Shown here: positions 17,642 to 25,916 of the stretch, piece after piece | Layout of the letters: each line of letters starts with the position of its first letter | How positions within the stretch are numbered: the first letter of the stretch is position 1 | From: Prevotellaceae bacterium UBA6398 | GTDB taxonomy: Bacteria > Bacteroidota > Bacteroidia > Bacteroidales > Bacteroidaceae | Reading direction: 5' to 3' | Assembly (NCBI GenBank): GCA_002437495.1 | Contig: DJQA01000013.1 | Span: 35,444-99,443, forward strand | DNA length: 64,000 bases | Notes under the pieces: generated by a model | Databases searched by the model: none | What the model was told of the DNA's origin: nothing | Seen by the model: only the letters and a program-made list of their open reading frames with translations | Translations under genes and position numbers: made by a program

Positions 17642-18571
17642 TTACTTCACGAACTTGGCGTTCTTGAGGTATTCCGCGCTCTCCGCCGAAGCCTTGAACA
17701 TTTCTTCCATCACCTGGTCGTCGGAGTATTTGCTGCCGTCGGCGTTCTTCTTGTCGCGAAGCCACTGGGGGGTCTCAATCTCCACGAAATAGTTCTTCAT
17801 CTTGTTTTTGCGGAACTGGTTGAAAATGCCCTCGAAGTTGATTGTGCCGCTTGCCCCGATGACGAAATCGTCCTTGATGTGGAGCAGCTGTATGCGCTTG
17901 GGGTATTTCCTGAGATACGCCACGGGGTCCTGGCCGCCCTTTGTGCACCAGTAAACGTCAAGCTCGAAGCACACGTAGCGCGGGTCGGTGTTCTCAACGA
18001 AGTATTCCCACATCAGCTTGTCGCTGTCCTTCAGTTTCTGGAACTCGTGCGCGTGGTTGTGATAGCCGAGCGTCAGGCCGTATTTCTTTGCGAGCTTGCC
18101 CACGCGGTTGAAGTATGCGCACATGCGGTTCATGCCGGCAACGGTGTAGTCTATCTGGTAGCCCGGCACAACGAAGTATTTGCCGCCGCACGCTTTCTGT
18201 ATCTTGAAAAGCTCGCGCCAGCGGTTCATTATCTCCTCTTCCTTTGCCGGGTCTTCCTGTATGCTCGAGTGGGTGGAGACTATCTTCACGCCGTTTGCGT
18301 CGCAGATGCCCTTGAATTCGCTGGCGGGCAGCCCGAACACCTTGGGGTCGCCTCCCCACTGCACAAGCTCCACCTCGTTGTAGCCCATTTTCGCAAGACG
18401 CTCTATCGAAGCCTTGGGGTTCTTGTTCATAGCCCCCATCACGGTGTAGAGCTGGAAGCCTATCTTCTTTTTGGCCGCCACGCCCTGCGGCATGGAGAAC
18501 GCAATTACTGTGATTGCCGCAAGCACATACGCCATTACGGCATTGCGGCGGGTTTTGAATGATTTTCTCAT
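17642..18571 (-). CDS. Exported sugar phosphate isomerase/epimerase-like TIM-barrel protein
   Basis: 309-aa AP-endonuclease-2/xylose-isomerase-like TIM barrel. The N terminus has basic residues and a hydrophobic stretch to about residue 33 (a signal peptide, possibly with a twin-arginine-like KTRR), so it is probably exported. Metal-ligand positions of the family can be seen: E in NEVELVQW, H in IVSTHSS, H in LGYHNHAHEF, and E/D in FELDVYW and FVEIE. Secreted members of this family in Bacteroidota are often sugar or inositol-type isomerases/epimerases. The substrate is unknown, and there are no sugar genes next to it. Confidence 0.82.
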   Translation of the reverse strand: MRKSFKTRRNAVMAYVLAAITVIAFSMPQGVAAKKKIGFQLYTVMGAMNKNPKASIERLAKMGYNEVELVQWGGDPKVFGLPASEFKGICDANGVKIVSTHSSIQEDPAKEEEIMNRWRELFKIQKACGGKYFVVPGYQIDYTVAGMNRMCAYFNRVGKLAKKYGLTLGYHNHAHEFQKLKDSDKLMWEYFVENTDPRYVCFELDVYWCTKGGQDPVAYLRKYPKRIQLLHIKDDFVIGASGTINFEGIFNQFRKNKMKNYFVEIETPQWLRDKKNADGSKYSDDQVMEEMFKASAESAEYLKNAKFVK

Positions 18572-18603
18572 TTGCTGTTTGTTTTGTCGTTATTTTGTTT
18601 CTG

Positions 18604-18611
18604 CAAATATA
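18604..18611 (-). promoter_or_regulatory. -7 element of the TIM-barrel isomerase gene
   Basis: TATATTTG on the minus strand, 32 bp before the start at 18571. Confidence 0.6.
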
Positions 18612-18676
18612 GTAAATTCCAATTGCTTGCAGTGCCGTTGCGCTCTGTTTGTCCCGGGAAAATTTTCTGCGTAGGC

Positions 18677-19732
18677 TCACAGCTCCAAACCGCTGAGGAA
18701 GCTCACATAAAACTCTATCGCATCCTCTATTTCGGAAATTTTTATGTATTCATCGGCTGTATGGGAGCGCGATGATTCTCCCGGACCGATTTTTATTGTC
18801 GGGAAGGAAAGTAACGCCTGATTGCTGAGCGTGGGCGAACCGAAAGGCTTGCGTCCCATTTCAACTGCGCGGCGCACAAGCGGATGGGATGCCGGAATGC
18901 TTGATGAATTCAGGCGGAAAGAGCGTGCCTTGGCCTCGCTTTCCACTGCGGAGCTTATCATGTCAAACAGTTCGTGGTTGGAATACAATTCGTTGGAGCG
19001 CACATCGGCGGTGAAGCGGCATTCGGCAGGGATAACATTGTGTTGCGTGCCGGCATTGATAATGGTAACCGTTGCGCGAGTATGGCCCAAATGTTCCGAA
19101 TGCCGATGAAAGCGGAGATTTTTAATGGTTTCTATATCTTTTACGGCTTTATAGATTGCGTTCACGCCCTCGTTCCTCGCGGCGTGCCCTGCCTTGCCCC
19201 GTGCGGTGAAATCAATAACCATAAGCCCTTTTTCCGCCACGGCGGGCTGCAAACCGGTGGGCTCGCCGATTATTCCCGCGTCTATGTGCGGAAAACTTCC
19301 CAAGGCCAGCTCTATGCCGCCTTTGCCCGAAACCTCTTCCTCGCACGAGGCGGAGAATACAAGGTTGTATGCGCGCTCTCTGCCACACATTTCGATATAC
19401 GCCTGCAAAAGCGACACAAGGCTGCCACCGTCATCGTTTGTGCCCAAACCGTAAAGTTTTCCGTCTTCCTCGATGGGAGTGAAAGGGTCGTGGTGCCAAC
19501 CTTGCGCAATCCTTACTGTGTCTATGTGGGCATCGAGAAGCAGGGTGGGCTTGCTGTAGGAGTAATCGCGGCAAACAGAAAAGACGTTGTTTCCCACGCG
19601 CTGCATTTCCAAACCCTTTCTTTCGATGAAATCGGCAATTTTGTCAGACGCAGCGGTTTCCTCGCGGCTGAATGAGGGAATGGCTGTAAGTTCTTTAAGA
19701 AGCCCGACTGCTTCATTGGTTGCGGTGTTCAT
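18677..19732 (-). CDS. M20 family metallo-hydrolase (ArgE/DapE type deacylase)
   Basis: 351-aa M20 peptidase/deacylase. Zinc-site motifs are visible: LLLDAHIDTV (His, catalytic Asp), YGLGTNDDGGS (bridging Asp) and SASCEEEVSGKGG (catalytic Glu pair). A dimerisation lid follows. Members of this subgroup in Bacteroidota serve as the N-acylornithine deacylase of arginine synthesis, which would fit argB in the same window, but DapE-like or dipeptidase roles are possible. The frame is open to 19963; the start is set at 19732 because homology begins there and a TAATTTTG -7 box is just upstream. Confidence 0.85.
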   Translation of the reverse strand: MNTATNEAVGLLKELTAIPSFSREETAASDKIADFIERKGLEMQRVGNNVFSVCRDYSYSKPTLLLDAHIDTVRIAQGWHHDPFTPIEEDGKLYGLGTNDDGGSLVSLLQAYIEMCGRERAYNLVFSASCEEEVSGKGGIELALGSFPHIDAGIIGEPTGLQPAVAEKGLMVIDFTARGKAGHAARNEGVNAIYKAVKDIETIKNLRFHRHSEHLGHTRATVTIINAGTQHNVIPAECRFTADVRSNELYSNHELFDMISSAVESEAKARSFRLNSSSIPASHPLVRRAVEMGRKPFGSPTLSNQALLSFPTIKIGPGESSRSHTADEYIKISEIEDAIEFYVSFLSGLEL

Positions 19733-19752
19733 TTTCTTTCTTGGAGTTTTAG

Positions 19753-19760
19753 CAAAATTA
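19753..19760 (-). promoter_or_regulatory. -7 element of the M20 deacylase gene
   Basis: TAATTTTG on the minus strand, 20 bp before the chosen start at 19732. The divergent gene's -7 box is at 19864. Confidence 0.55.
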
Positions 19761-19863
19761 CAAATTTCGTTCAAATAAGATTTTGCGTTGTCTGTGTAAA
19801 AAACACCTGCACCGCATTTCCGCCAATATGCGGCGTGAATAGCTTGCTTTCGGGAAAAATCGC

Positions 19864-19871
19864 TATCTTTG
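19864..19871 (+). promoter_or_regulatory. -7 element of the nucleoside hydrolase gene
   Basis: TATCTTTG, 24 bp before the ATG at 19896. A TTG at 19844-19846 could serve as part of the -33 box. Confidence 0.6.
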
Positions 19872-19895
19872 CAAATCACCAGATAATAAAAATCA

Positions 19896-20903
19896 ATGAA
19901 AAAGTTGTTTGTAGCATCCCTGTGCCTGTTTTTCGCAATCGGTGCGGCAAAGTCGCAGCCCATGGGCGTGATATTCGAAACCGACTACGGAAACGATGCA
20001 GATGACGCGCTTGCGCTCGAATTCATCTGTAAATATTGCGACATGGGAAAATTCAAGCTCCTTGGCGTGAGTACACACAAGGAGGGCGAAAACGTATGTC
20101 GGGCTGTCGATGGTTCGCTAAACTGGTATGGATACGGAAAAGTGCCGGTTGCCAAAAGCCCCGCGCCGGTGTCGCGCCCAAACGAGGGGAACCACTATGC
20201 CGATTCCGTGGCCCTGTGTCGCAACTCAAAGGGCAAGCCCGCTTTCAGGCAGACAAAGAAGGGAAAGTTCGAGAATGCAGTTGAATTTTATCGCCGCACG
20301 CTTGCCGGGCAGCCCGACAGCAGCGTAACGATAATATCTGTAGGCTTCGCCACAAACCTTGCCATGTTGCTCGACTCGAAAGCCGACAAATTCTCTCCGC
20401 TAACAGGGCGTGAGCTTGTGGCTAAAAAAGTGAAAATGCTGTCGACCATGATGGGCTGCTACCGCGAAAACCCGTTCAGCGAATACAATGTTAATTGCGA
20501 CATACCGGCAATGAGAAAAGTGATGAACGAGTGGCCGGGCGAAATAGTGCAAAATCCATTTGAAATAGGCGAGAGCGTGAAATACCCCGTAAAGCTCATG
20601 AGGGAAAAGATAACGTGGGCAAATCCGCACCCACTCATCGTGGCAACGAGCGTAAACAACCCCGACCCCAACTATATGCAGAGCGAGTTCGACGTAATGT
20701 CGGTGATATGGCTCGTACACCCCGAACTTTTCAACCTAAGTGAGAGAGGCACAATAAGCGTTGACGAAAAAGGGTTCAACCATTTCACTCCCTCGGTAAA
20801 CGGTAGGCACCGCTATCTCACCACAACGCGTGAACAAAACCGAAAGCTGCTGGAACTTTTGGTTGATGTTACCTCGGCAAAGCCAAAAAAATTCAGAAAA
20901 TAA
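19896..20903 (+). CDS. Exported nucleoside hydrolase-like protein
   Basis: 335-aa inosine-uridine-preferring nucleoside hydrolase family protein with a cleavable signal peptide (MKKLFVASLCLFFAIGAAKS). The calcium-binding N-terminal motif reads ETDYGNDADDALAL: the two late aspartates are kept, but the first Asp of the usual D-T-D is Glu. The NCDIPAMRKVMNEWPG block in the middle is typical. It would split nucleosides or related N-ribosides outside the cytoplasm. The DoxX gene begins 1 bp after its stop. Confidence 0.82.
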   Translation: MKKLFVASLCLFFAIGAAKSQPMGVIFETDYGNDADDALALEFICKYCDMGKFKLLGVSTHKEGENVCRAVDGSLNWYGYGKVPVAKSPAPVSRPNEGNHYADSVALCRNSKGKPAFRQTKKGKFENAVEFYRRTLAGQPDSSVTIISVGFATNLAMLLDSKADKFSPLTGRELVAKKVKMLSTMMGCYRENPFSEYNVNCDIPAMRKVMNEWPGEIVQNPFEIGESVKYPVKLMREKITWANPHPLIVATSVNNPDPNYMQSEFDVMSVIWLVHPELFNLSERGTISVDEKGFNHFTPSVNGRHRYLTTTREQNRKLLELLVDVTSAKPKKFRK

Positions 20904-20904
20904 T

Positions 20905-21342
20905 ATGATTGATAGTAAGAAAATAATTGAAACCGCGCTTGCCACAAGCAATGACGTAAAAATGTCTGACGCCCTGCTTGCGTTGCGTGTTGTGTTCGGG
21001 GCTATGATGTTCATACACGGCTTGGGTAAGCTTGTTAATTTCTCCATGCTGATGCCGCAGTTCCCCGATCCGTTGGGAATAGGCGATGGTTTCTCGCTCG
21101 CCTTGTCCATGCTTGCAGAAACGCTCGGAAGCGTGGCCGTTATGGTAGGGTTTCTCACGCGTGCTGCTGCGGCGGTGCTGGCTTTTAACCTTGCCGTGGC
21201 CCTTGTGGGCGTACATGGGTGCGACATATTCGGCGCGGGAGAGCTTGCCTTTGTTTACCTTGTCGTATTAGTTGTGCTTTTCTACACAGGGGCAGGCAGA
21301 AAGTCGGTTGACGCAGTTATAATGCAGCGCATAAAAAGATAG
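20905..21342 (+). CDS. DoxX family membrane protein
   Basis: 145-aa four-helix membrane protein of the DoxX/MauE-like family. The segments begin after residue 20: LLALRVVFGAMMFIHGLGKL, then SMLAETLGSVAVMVGFLTRA, LAFNLAVALVGVHG and ELAFVYLVVLVVLFYTGAG. The family is tied to redox or quinone-linked processes, but no specific role is known here. I start it at 20905, one base after the preceding stop, rather than at the upstream ATG at 20830 that overlaps the hydrolase. Confidence 0.85.
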   Translation: MIDSKKIIETALATSNDVKMSDALLALRVVFGAMMFIHGLGKLVNFSMLMPQFPDPLGIGDGFSLALSMLAETLGSVAVMVGFLTRAAAAVLAFNLAVALVGVHGCDIFGAGELAFVYLVVLVVLFYTGAGRKSVDAVIMQRIKR

Positions 21343-21424
21343 CCAAGCCGCATTTGCGCAGTAACCGTTGGGGAGCGGAAGCCCACATGCCATGTGCTCT
21401 TGTTGTAAAAACGCAGATACGAAA

Positions 21425-21447
21425 AAGGGGACTTGAAAAGTCCCCTT
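21425..21447 (-). terminator. Hairpin with T-run, terminator for the sigma-factor operon
   Basis: AAGGGGACTT / AAGTCCCCTT, a perfect 10-bp stem with a 3-nt loop. On the minus strand it is followed by TTTTTC. It lies about 160 bp beyond the DUF4252 gene. Confidence 0.65.
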
Positions 21448-21523
21448 GTATCGCGTAGATAATCAAAATTGATTGTTTTACTTTTGAGAGAATTGAAACT
21501 TTTCGGTTTCGTTTTGGTTTTAA

Positions 21524-21551
21524 GATTGCCGCGTTTCCCAACGCGGCAATC
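21524..21551. terminator. Hairpin, probable terminator between convergent operons
   Basis: Perfect 12-bp stem GATTGCCGCGTT (21524-21535) with 21540-21551 and a TCCC loop. It is followed on the plus strand by TTGTTTT and on the minus strand by TTAAAACC. It sits between the convergent DoxX and DUF4252 genes. Confidence 0.65.
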
Positions 21552-21609
21552 GCTTGTTTTACTATTTTACAGAATATATTAGTTGCATTCGTATTCTTAT
21601 ATTGCGTAG

Positions 21610-22098
21610 TCAGTTTTCATTGGGCTTTATTATGTTCTCAACAAAACTGTCTCTGATTTTGCCTGTGAAGTCCATCACCATGAAGCCTTTTTCTGAACGC
21701 GGGGCTACATATACGAGTTCCACGGTTTTGTTCTTCACTTTCCTCACCCATAGGCAGTCGCCATAGTCGGCGTTGTCTTTCGGGCGGTAGGGCGAATATC
21801 TCTTGCGGCTTGCCTTAAGCATTGCAATGGCGTCCTTGCGCAGTTCCTCACAACCGTTTTGTGAGGTAACAATTCTTATGCTCTTTACTCCCTCGGTCCA
21901 ATCTTTCAGTCCTTTTCGGCTTTCCGAGTCATGTATACCGGCAAGGGTGTTGAGCATCTTCGGACCCACTGTTACGCATTTAACTTCGCCGTTGCCCGAG
22001 CGGCTTTCCATGAAGCGCGCCGCGAAGTCCTGTGCACTTTGTGCTCGCGAGCATAGGGCCATTGCCGCAGCCGCGAATAAAATCAGCAGTCTTTTCAT
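21610..22098 (-). CDS. DUF4252-like exported protein
   Basis: 162-aa protein with a signal peptide (MKRLLILFAAAAMALCSRAQ). The rest resembles DUF4252 proteins, which in Bacteroidota are usually encoded beside an ECF sigma factor and a small membrane regulator, as here. It overlaps the upstream gene by 4 bp. Function is unknown. Context makes it an envelope output or sensor of the sigma module. Confidence 0.75.
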   Translation of the reverse strand: MKRLLILFAAAAMALCSRAQSAQDFAARFMESRSGNGEVKCVTVGPKMLNTLAGIHDSESRKGLKDWTEGVKSIRIVTSQNGCEELRKDAIAMLKASRKRYSPYRPKDNADYGDCLWVRKVKNKTVELVYVAPRSEKGFMVMDFTGKIRDSFVENIIKPNEN

Positions 22099-22601
22099 TG
22101 AACGCTCTTTGCCTTGTCAACCCGCAATGCCGAGTCGGCTTCCATTTGCTGGCGCAAGCCTTTCGACATGTCTTTCAACGCAGATGATACTTTGTCGTAT
22201 GCCACCTGTGGATCTTCGTATGTGTCCTTGTATGTGGCATAATTGTAGTCGGGAGCCTTTGTATCGTTGTTTTTGAACGAATGCTGGGCTGCATTTCCCA
22301 GCGTCAAGACTATCGCCACGGCTGCTGCGGCTTTCAAGAAAGGTCTGAAACGCACCACAAACGGTATGCGGCGTGCATGCACCACAGGTTGTTCAACCAT
22401 GCGCAGCATCTTTTCGTCGAAATCAGAGCCAAGACGTTCCGAGACGGCAAGATCCTCGTAATTGAACAGGCTGCGGTATTTGGCAAAGCGTTTCGGTATC
22501 TCCTTTTGGCGGAAGAATGCCTTGAGCATCTCCTCTTCTTCGAGCGAGGTGGTGCTTTGCCAATAGCGTTCCAGCAGTTTGTCTATGTAGCTATAGTCCA
22601 T
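22095..22601 (-). CDS. Putative anti-sigma factor, single-pass membrane protein
   Basis: 168-aa protein. About 90 cytoplasmic residues (acidic, with an LEEEEMLKAFF helix) are followed by one transmembrane segment (about residues 90-105, FLKAAAAVAIVLTLG) and a periplasmic tail. It lacks the HxxxCxxC zinc motif of classic anti-sigma proteins. Its place between the ECF sigma gene (11-bp overlap) and the DUF4252 gene (4-bp overlap) is the reason for the call. Confidence 0.7.
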   Translation of the reverse strand: MDYSYIDKLLERYWQSTTSLEEEEMLKAFFRQKEIPKRFAKYRSLFNYEDLAVSERLGSDFDEKMLRMVEQPVVHARRIPFVVRFRPFLKAAAAVAIVLTLGNAAQHSFKNNDTKAPDYNYATYKDTYEDPQVAYDKVSSALKDMSKGLRQQMEADSALRVDKAKSVQ

Positions 22602-23100
22602 AATTCTCTATCTTCTCCATTTGTTTGCGTATGTACTGTCGTGCGCGGAAGATGTTTACTTTCACCTGCTCTTCTGTCTGACCGGTGATGAGTGAAATCT
22701 CTTTGTAGCTTTTCCCTTCTATGTCGCGCAGTTGCATTGCGGTGCGCTGTGGAATCGGAAGCCTGCCGAAGAGCCTTTTTATGTTGTTTAGCCGCTCGCT
22801 TCGCATCATCTGCACATCGGGTGAAGCGTCTTTGTCTTCGGTTGGCGGCACATCTTCAAGGCCGGCGTTTGAGCTTTCCTTGCGCTGTATGCGGTCGAGT
22901 GAGAGGTTTCTGCAAACCGTAAGGCTGTATGCCTCTATGGATTCTACCCCGGCGAGTTCCTCTTGCCTGTTCCACACTCTTATCAGTACGTCTTGAACAA
23001 TATCCTCGGCCTCTGCTCTGTTGAGCGTTATGCGAAGTGCAAGCCTGAAGATTTTGTCTTTCAGCGGCAGCACATCATCGCGGAAACTGAGTTTTTTCAT
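22591..23100 (-). CDS. RNA polymerase sigma factor, ECF subfamily
   Basis: 169-aa sigma-70 family protein with only regions 2 and 4. Region 2 includes AEDIVQDVLIRVWN. Region 4 is a helix-turn-helix, YKEISLITGQTEEQVKVNIFRARQYIRK. It directs RNA polymerase to a small envelope-related regulon. It heads a three-gene operon with the putative anti-sigma and DUF4252 genes. No TAnnTTTG box is seen close upstream, consistent with autoregulation, though this is inference. Confidence 0.92.
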   Translation of the reverse strand: MKKLSFRDDVLPLKDKIFRLALRITLNRAEAEDIVQDVLIRVWNRQEELAGVESIEAYSLTVCRNLSLDRIQRKESSNAGLEDVPPTEDKDASPDVQMMRSERLNNIKRLFGRLPIPQRTAMQLRDIEGKSYKEISLITGQTEEQVKVNIFRARQYIRKQMEKIENYGL

Positions 23101-23207
23101 CGTTCTCTATTTAAAAGACGGTTGAAGTGGGGAAAAGTTACAGGGGTAGCAAAAAAATATTTGTTTTTTGCTTCCCCCGTCCTTTTTTCTGATTTTTCTG
23201 CGGATAT

Positions 23208-23738
23208 TCAAAATATCATTTCATACAATTCCTCGGGGGTGGAGGCTACTTTCAGGCGTGTACGCCAATTACTGTCCATCATTTTTTCCTCATCGATTTT
23301 CTCGAGAGTTTCGATCAACGGCTGCCAAAACCCGCAAACATTATACAGTATGGTGGTCTTGCTGTGATAGCCGAGGGTGTTTGCCGCCACAACGGTGAAC
23401 GCTTCATCTAACGTGCCTATTCCTCCCGGCAGCGCCACGAACACATCGGCCTCGCGCAGCATCGTGGCCTTGCGGTCGTCGAGGTTGGCGGTGTAGAAAA
23501 CCAAGTCGGCATCGGCCTCAAGCCCTCTGTCAAGCAGCACCTGGGGCATTACACCCACTGTGCGTCCGCCGGCGGAACGCACTGCTTGCGCTGTTATGTC
23601 CATAAGGCCGCATTTCGAGCCGCCGTAAACCATTTCGGCCCCGCGCCTGCCTATTTCTGCGCCAAGTTCGCGCCCCGCTTCAATAAATTCCTTTCTTATA
23701 TTTCCGCGCGATGAGCAGAAAATGCCTATCCTTCTCAT
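23208..23738 (-). CDS. LOG family protein (TIGR00730), copy 1
   Basis: 176-aa Rossmann-like protein of the LONELY GUY family, nucleoside-5'-monophosphate phosphoribohydrolases (releasing free base from cytokinin-like nucleotides in known cases). The signature ALPGGIGTLDEAF holds the PGGxGTxxE nucleotide-binding motif. It overlaps ridA by 4 bp, so the two are one operon. A second member, 195 aa, is at 28071. Confidence 0.88.
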   Translation of the reverse strand: MRRIGIFCSSRGNIRKEFIEAGRELGAEIGRRGAEMVYGGSKCGLMDITAQAVRSAGGRTVGVMPQVLLDRGLEADADLVFYTANLDDRKATMLREADVFVALPGGIGTLDEAFTVVAANTLGYHSKTTILYNVCGFWQPLIETLEKIDEEKMMDSNWRTRLKVASTPEELYEMIF

Positions 23739-24112
23739 TTTGCTGCAATCGCCTCTATTTCCAGTCTCGCTCCCTTGGGCAAAGCTTTCACTTCCACCGC
23801 CGAACGCGCTGGGGCTGCATCTTCAAAATACGATGCATAGGCCTCGTTCATCTCGGCAAAGTCTTTCATGTCGGTAAGAAACACGGTGGTTTTCACCACA
23901 TCGCGCATAGTCAGTCCGGCCTCGTAAAGAATAGCGCTTATATTGTCGAGCGACTGCTTGGTTAGTGCAGCCACACCGCCATCGGGGAACTCTCCGTTTG
24001 TAGGGTCGATGGGCAGCTGTCCCGATACGTACACAAATCCGTTGACCTCGATTCCCTGGCTGTAAGGCCCTATTGCAGCGGGGGCGTTACCGCTTACTAT
24101 CTCTTTTTTCAT
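23735..24112 (-). CDS. ridA: RidA family reactive intermediate deaminase
   Basis: 125-aa RidA/YjgF protein that hydrolyses reactive enamine/imine intermediates from PLP enzymes. The family core PAAIGPYSQGI, VYVSGQLPID and the C-terminal PARSAVEVKALPKGARLEIE with the key arginine are present. It is first in the operon with LOG copy 1, behind a TATATTTG box at 24145. Confidence 0.94.
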   Translation of the reverse strand: MKKEIVSGNAPAAIGPYSQGIEVNGFVYVSGQLPIDPTNGEFPDGGVAALTKQSLDNISAILYEAGLTMRDVVKTTVFLTDMKDFAEMNEAYASYFEDAAPARSAVEVKALPKGARLEIEAIAAK

Positions 24113-24144
24113 CGTCTTGTCTGTTTTTTTATATTATCGCTATA

Positions 24145-24152
24145 CAAATATA
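24145..24152 (-). promoter_or_regulatory. -7 element of ridA-LOG
   Basis: TATATTTG on the minus strand, 32 bp before ridA. Confidence 0.6.
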
Positions 24153-24349
24153 ACGCTTTCCGCCCGTCTGCACGGCATGGCGTCGCGATTTTCTGCGGCA
24201 TTTTCATGCAGCCAAGCGCGCTCCTTTATTTGAAAGCCAAATCACCGAGATATTCCGCTATTTGCCTTGGATAAAGTTCATGACTAATTGTATGGCAGAA
24301 CGTTGTAGCAGTTTTTGCGTAGTGGCGGCACATTTTGGCGTCAAAACGT

Positions 24350-24357
24350 TATTTTTG
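24350..24357 (+). promoter_or_regulatory. -7 element of the membrane LuxR-type regulator
   Basis: TATTTTTG, 25 bp before the ATG at 24383. No correctly spaced -33 box is seen. Confidence 0.5.
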
Positions 24358-24382
24358 CAAATAAAACCAAACGAAGCTGCAA

Positions 24383-25459
24383 ATGAAGTCAAACAAACGA
24401 GGCATAAGCAGGCTGTCGGCATTCCTAAGCAGCCACATAAGCAATACGGCAGAAAGAATGGCGCAGCCTTACGCCAAAAGCATAATAGAGAAGCAGAGAT
24501 TGTCGGTTTTGCTGTTTTCCACACTGGGTATTCTGATTTCCGTGCCACTCAGCATACTCGGGCTTATAACCGACACCGAGCCGGTGCTTGTTAAAATATA
24601 CGCCGCGTGGTTGGTGATGGCTTCCGTATTGGCAGTGTTTTTCCTTAAACACCTAATGTCGCTTTCTGCCACACTGAAAGCTCAGCTGTATCTTTCGCAG
24701 TTCACCTTTTCCGCAGCCATGATTTACAGTTCGTTCCACGCCGACGACAGCTATTACCGTATGGTTATTCTGGCAGACATGTCGCTTTCGCTCACAATGC
24801 TCATGCTTTCACTGATAAGCCATTTCAAGCACACTCCCCACTCCATAGGCTTCGTGATATTCGCAACATATCTGGCATGTTCCTTTATTTCGGGCAACAG
24901 AGAGATAACCGGTCTGATGCCGTTGTTTGCCATTATATGCGTGTTGCTTTCTTTTCTCGGCATAAAACTGCTGGACGGATTCAAGGGGCTGCAAACAGAG
25001 AACATCGAGCTGCGCAAGGACGGAGAAAGTCTGTCGAACCTGCTGGGGGTGGATGGGCGCCGGGCTGTGGAACTGCTAAAGCTGGCTAAAAAAGAAAAGC
25101 CATCGGAAAAGCAGACAATACGACTGCTGAACATAATGGACGACCAAAGCAAAGAAAGGCTTTTTGCCGCCCTTAACGACTATCTCTTGAAAAAACGCAC
25201 ACAGCTGTCCACGATAGCCATGGCTCTCCCGGAGCTCAGCACATCGGAAACAGAGATATGCCGACTGATATTGCAGGGCAAGAAGCAAACGGAAATCTGT
25301 GCCATCCTTGGCAAGACAAACGGGAACATAACAAGTCAGCGTGCGCACATACGCGCAAAATTGAAACTAAAACCGAAAGACAACCTGGGCGAAGCCCTTC
25401 TGAAACGCCTTAAAGAACACCACGCAGACGCCCTGCCACCAAAAAACTTTTCAATATAA
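24383..25459 (+). CDS. Membrane-anchored LuxR-type transcriptional regulator
   Basis: 358-aa protein. Six likely transmembrane segments (about 41-62, 70-88, 101-117, 127-146, 153-170, 176-195) are followed by a cytoplasmic linker with heptad-like character (200-275). A C-terminal LuxR/GerE-type helix-turn-helix is at about 285-330 (LSTSETEICRLILQGKKQTE .. ITSQRAHIRAKL). I see no kinase or receiver domain. It probably senses a membrane or periplasmic cue and binds DNA while tethered. Targets are unknown and it is transcribed alone. Confidence 0.78.
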   Translation: MKSNKRGISRLSAFLSSHISNTAERMAQPYAKSIIEKQRLSVLLFSTLGILISVPLSILGLITDTEPVLVKIYAAWLVMASVLAVFFLKHLMSLSATLKAQLYLSQFTFSAAMIYSSFHADDSYYRMVILADMSLSLTMLMLSLISHFKHTPHSIGFVIFATYLACSFISGNREITGLMPLFAIICVLLSFLGIKLLDGFKGLQTENIELRKDGESLSNLLGVDGRRAVELLKLAKKEKPSEKQTIRLLNIMDDQSKERLFAALNDYLLKKRTQLSTIAMALPELSTSETEICRLILQGKKQTEICAILGKTNGNITSQRAHIRAKLKLKPKDNLGEALLKRLKEHHADALPPKNFSI

Positions 25460-25554
25460 CCGAGAAAGCGTGGCAAGCAGACTTGCAGAACAATAACCCC
25501 ACAAGAAATACCTTTTGTAAAGGATTGTTTTTCAAAGGTATGAAACGGGATAAA

Positions 25555-25632
25555 AAAGGTCTGATGTAATTTGAATTATATCAGACATAATTTTTTCTAC
25601 GTCCCATGTAGTTTTTCCGGTATCCGATATGG
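25555..25632 (-). repeat. Phased palindrome array A, copy 5 (reverse orientation)
   Basis: Units at 25555, 25576, 25597 and 25618, all 21 bp apart. Family-orientation triplets are CGG, GGG, CTG, CAG. Units 3 and 4 are inverted and can pair (TCTGATGTAATT with AATTATATCAGA), followed on the plus strand by TTTTTT. The element B end starts 49 bp past unit 1. Confidence 0.9.
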
Positions 25633-25681
25633 TTTTTGAGGAGTATTGAAAAGAGCAAACAGTTGGAACTTTGCGCCAATT

Positions 25682-25704
25682 GCAGGGGCGTATGGCATGC
25701 GCCC
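25682..25704 (-). repeat. Element B, single end
   Basis: GCAGGGGCGTATGGCATGCG.. with its inner near-palindrome. No partner end is seen. It is spaced 49 bp from the array at 25555-25632. Confidence 0.75.
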
Positions 25705-25734
25705 CATGCACCACCGTGCGAACCGCTTTGCACA

Positions 25735-25771
25735 AACAAAAAATCCGCGGCAATAAAGGCTTGCCACGGAT
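25735..25771 (-). terminator. Terminator of tRNA-Pro
   Basis: 11-bp stem (25743-25753 with 25761-25771, one G-U pair), followed on the minus strand by TTTTTTG, directly after the tRNA-Pro 3' end. Confidence 0.8.
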
Positions 25772-25775
25772 CAAG

Positions 25776-25848
25776 TCGGAAAGAGGCGATTCGAACGCCC
25801 GACCCCTACGTCCCGAACGTAGTGCGCTACCAACTGCGCTACTTTCCG
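25776..25848 (-). tRNA. tRNA-Pro (anticodon CGG)
   Basis: 73-nt cloverleaf. The acceptor stem CGGAAAG/CTTTCCG has discriminator A; the anticodon arm CTACG-TTCGGGA-CGTAG gives CGG; the T arm contains GTTCGAATC. The 3' CCA is not encoded. A TAACTTTG box (25860-25867) is upstream and a terminator is downstream, so it is a single-gene unit. Confidence 0.95.
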
Positions 25849-25859
25849 TTTTGCGGTTG

Positions 25860-25867
25860 CAAAGTTA
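25860..25867 (-). promoter_or_regulatory. -7 element of tRNA-Pro
   Basis: TAACTTTG on the minus strand, 11 bp before the mature 5' end. Confidence 0.65.
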
Positions 25868-25916
25868 CTAAAAAATCGGTAACACCACGGCATGGCCAAA
25901 CTTTTTTGCCGAAAAA

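Noticed and set aside
17435..18562. 375-aa open frame on the plus strand opposite the TIM-barrel isomerase gene
   Set aside because: It is the complement of a clear gene with matching codon periodicity, shows no family motif, and begins in a repeat element.
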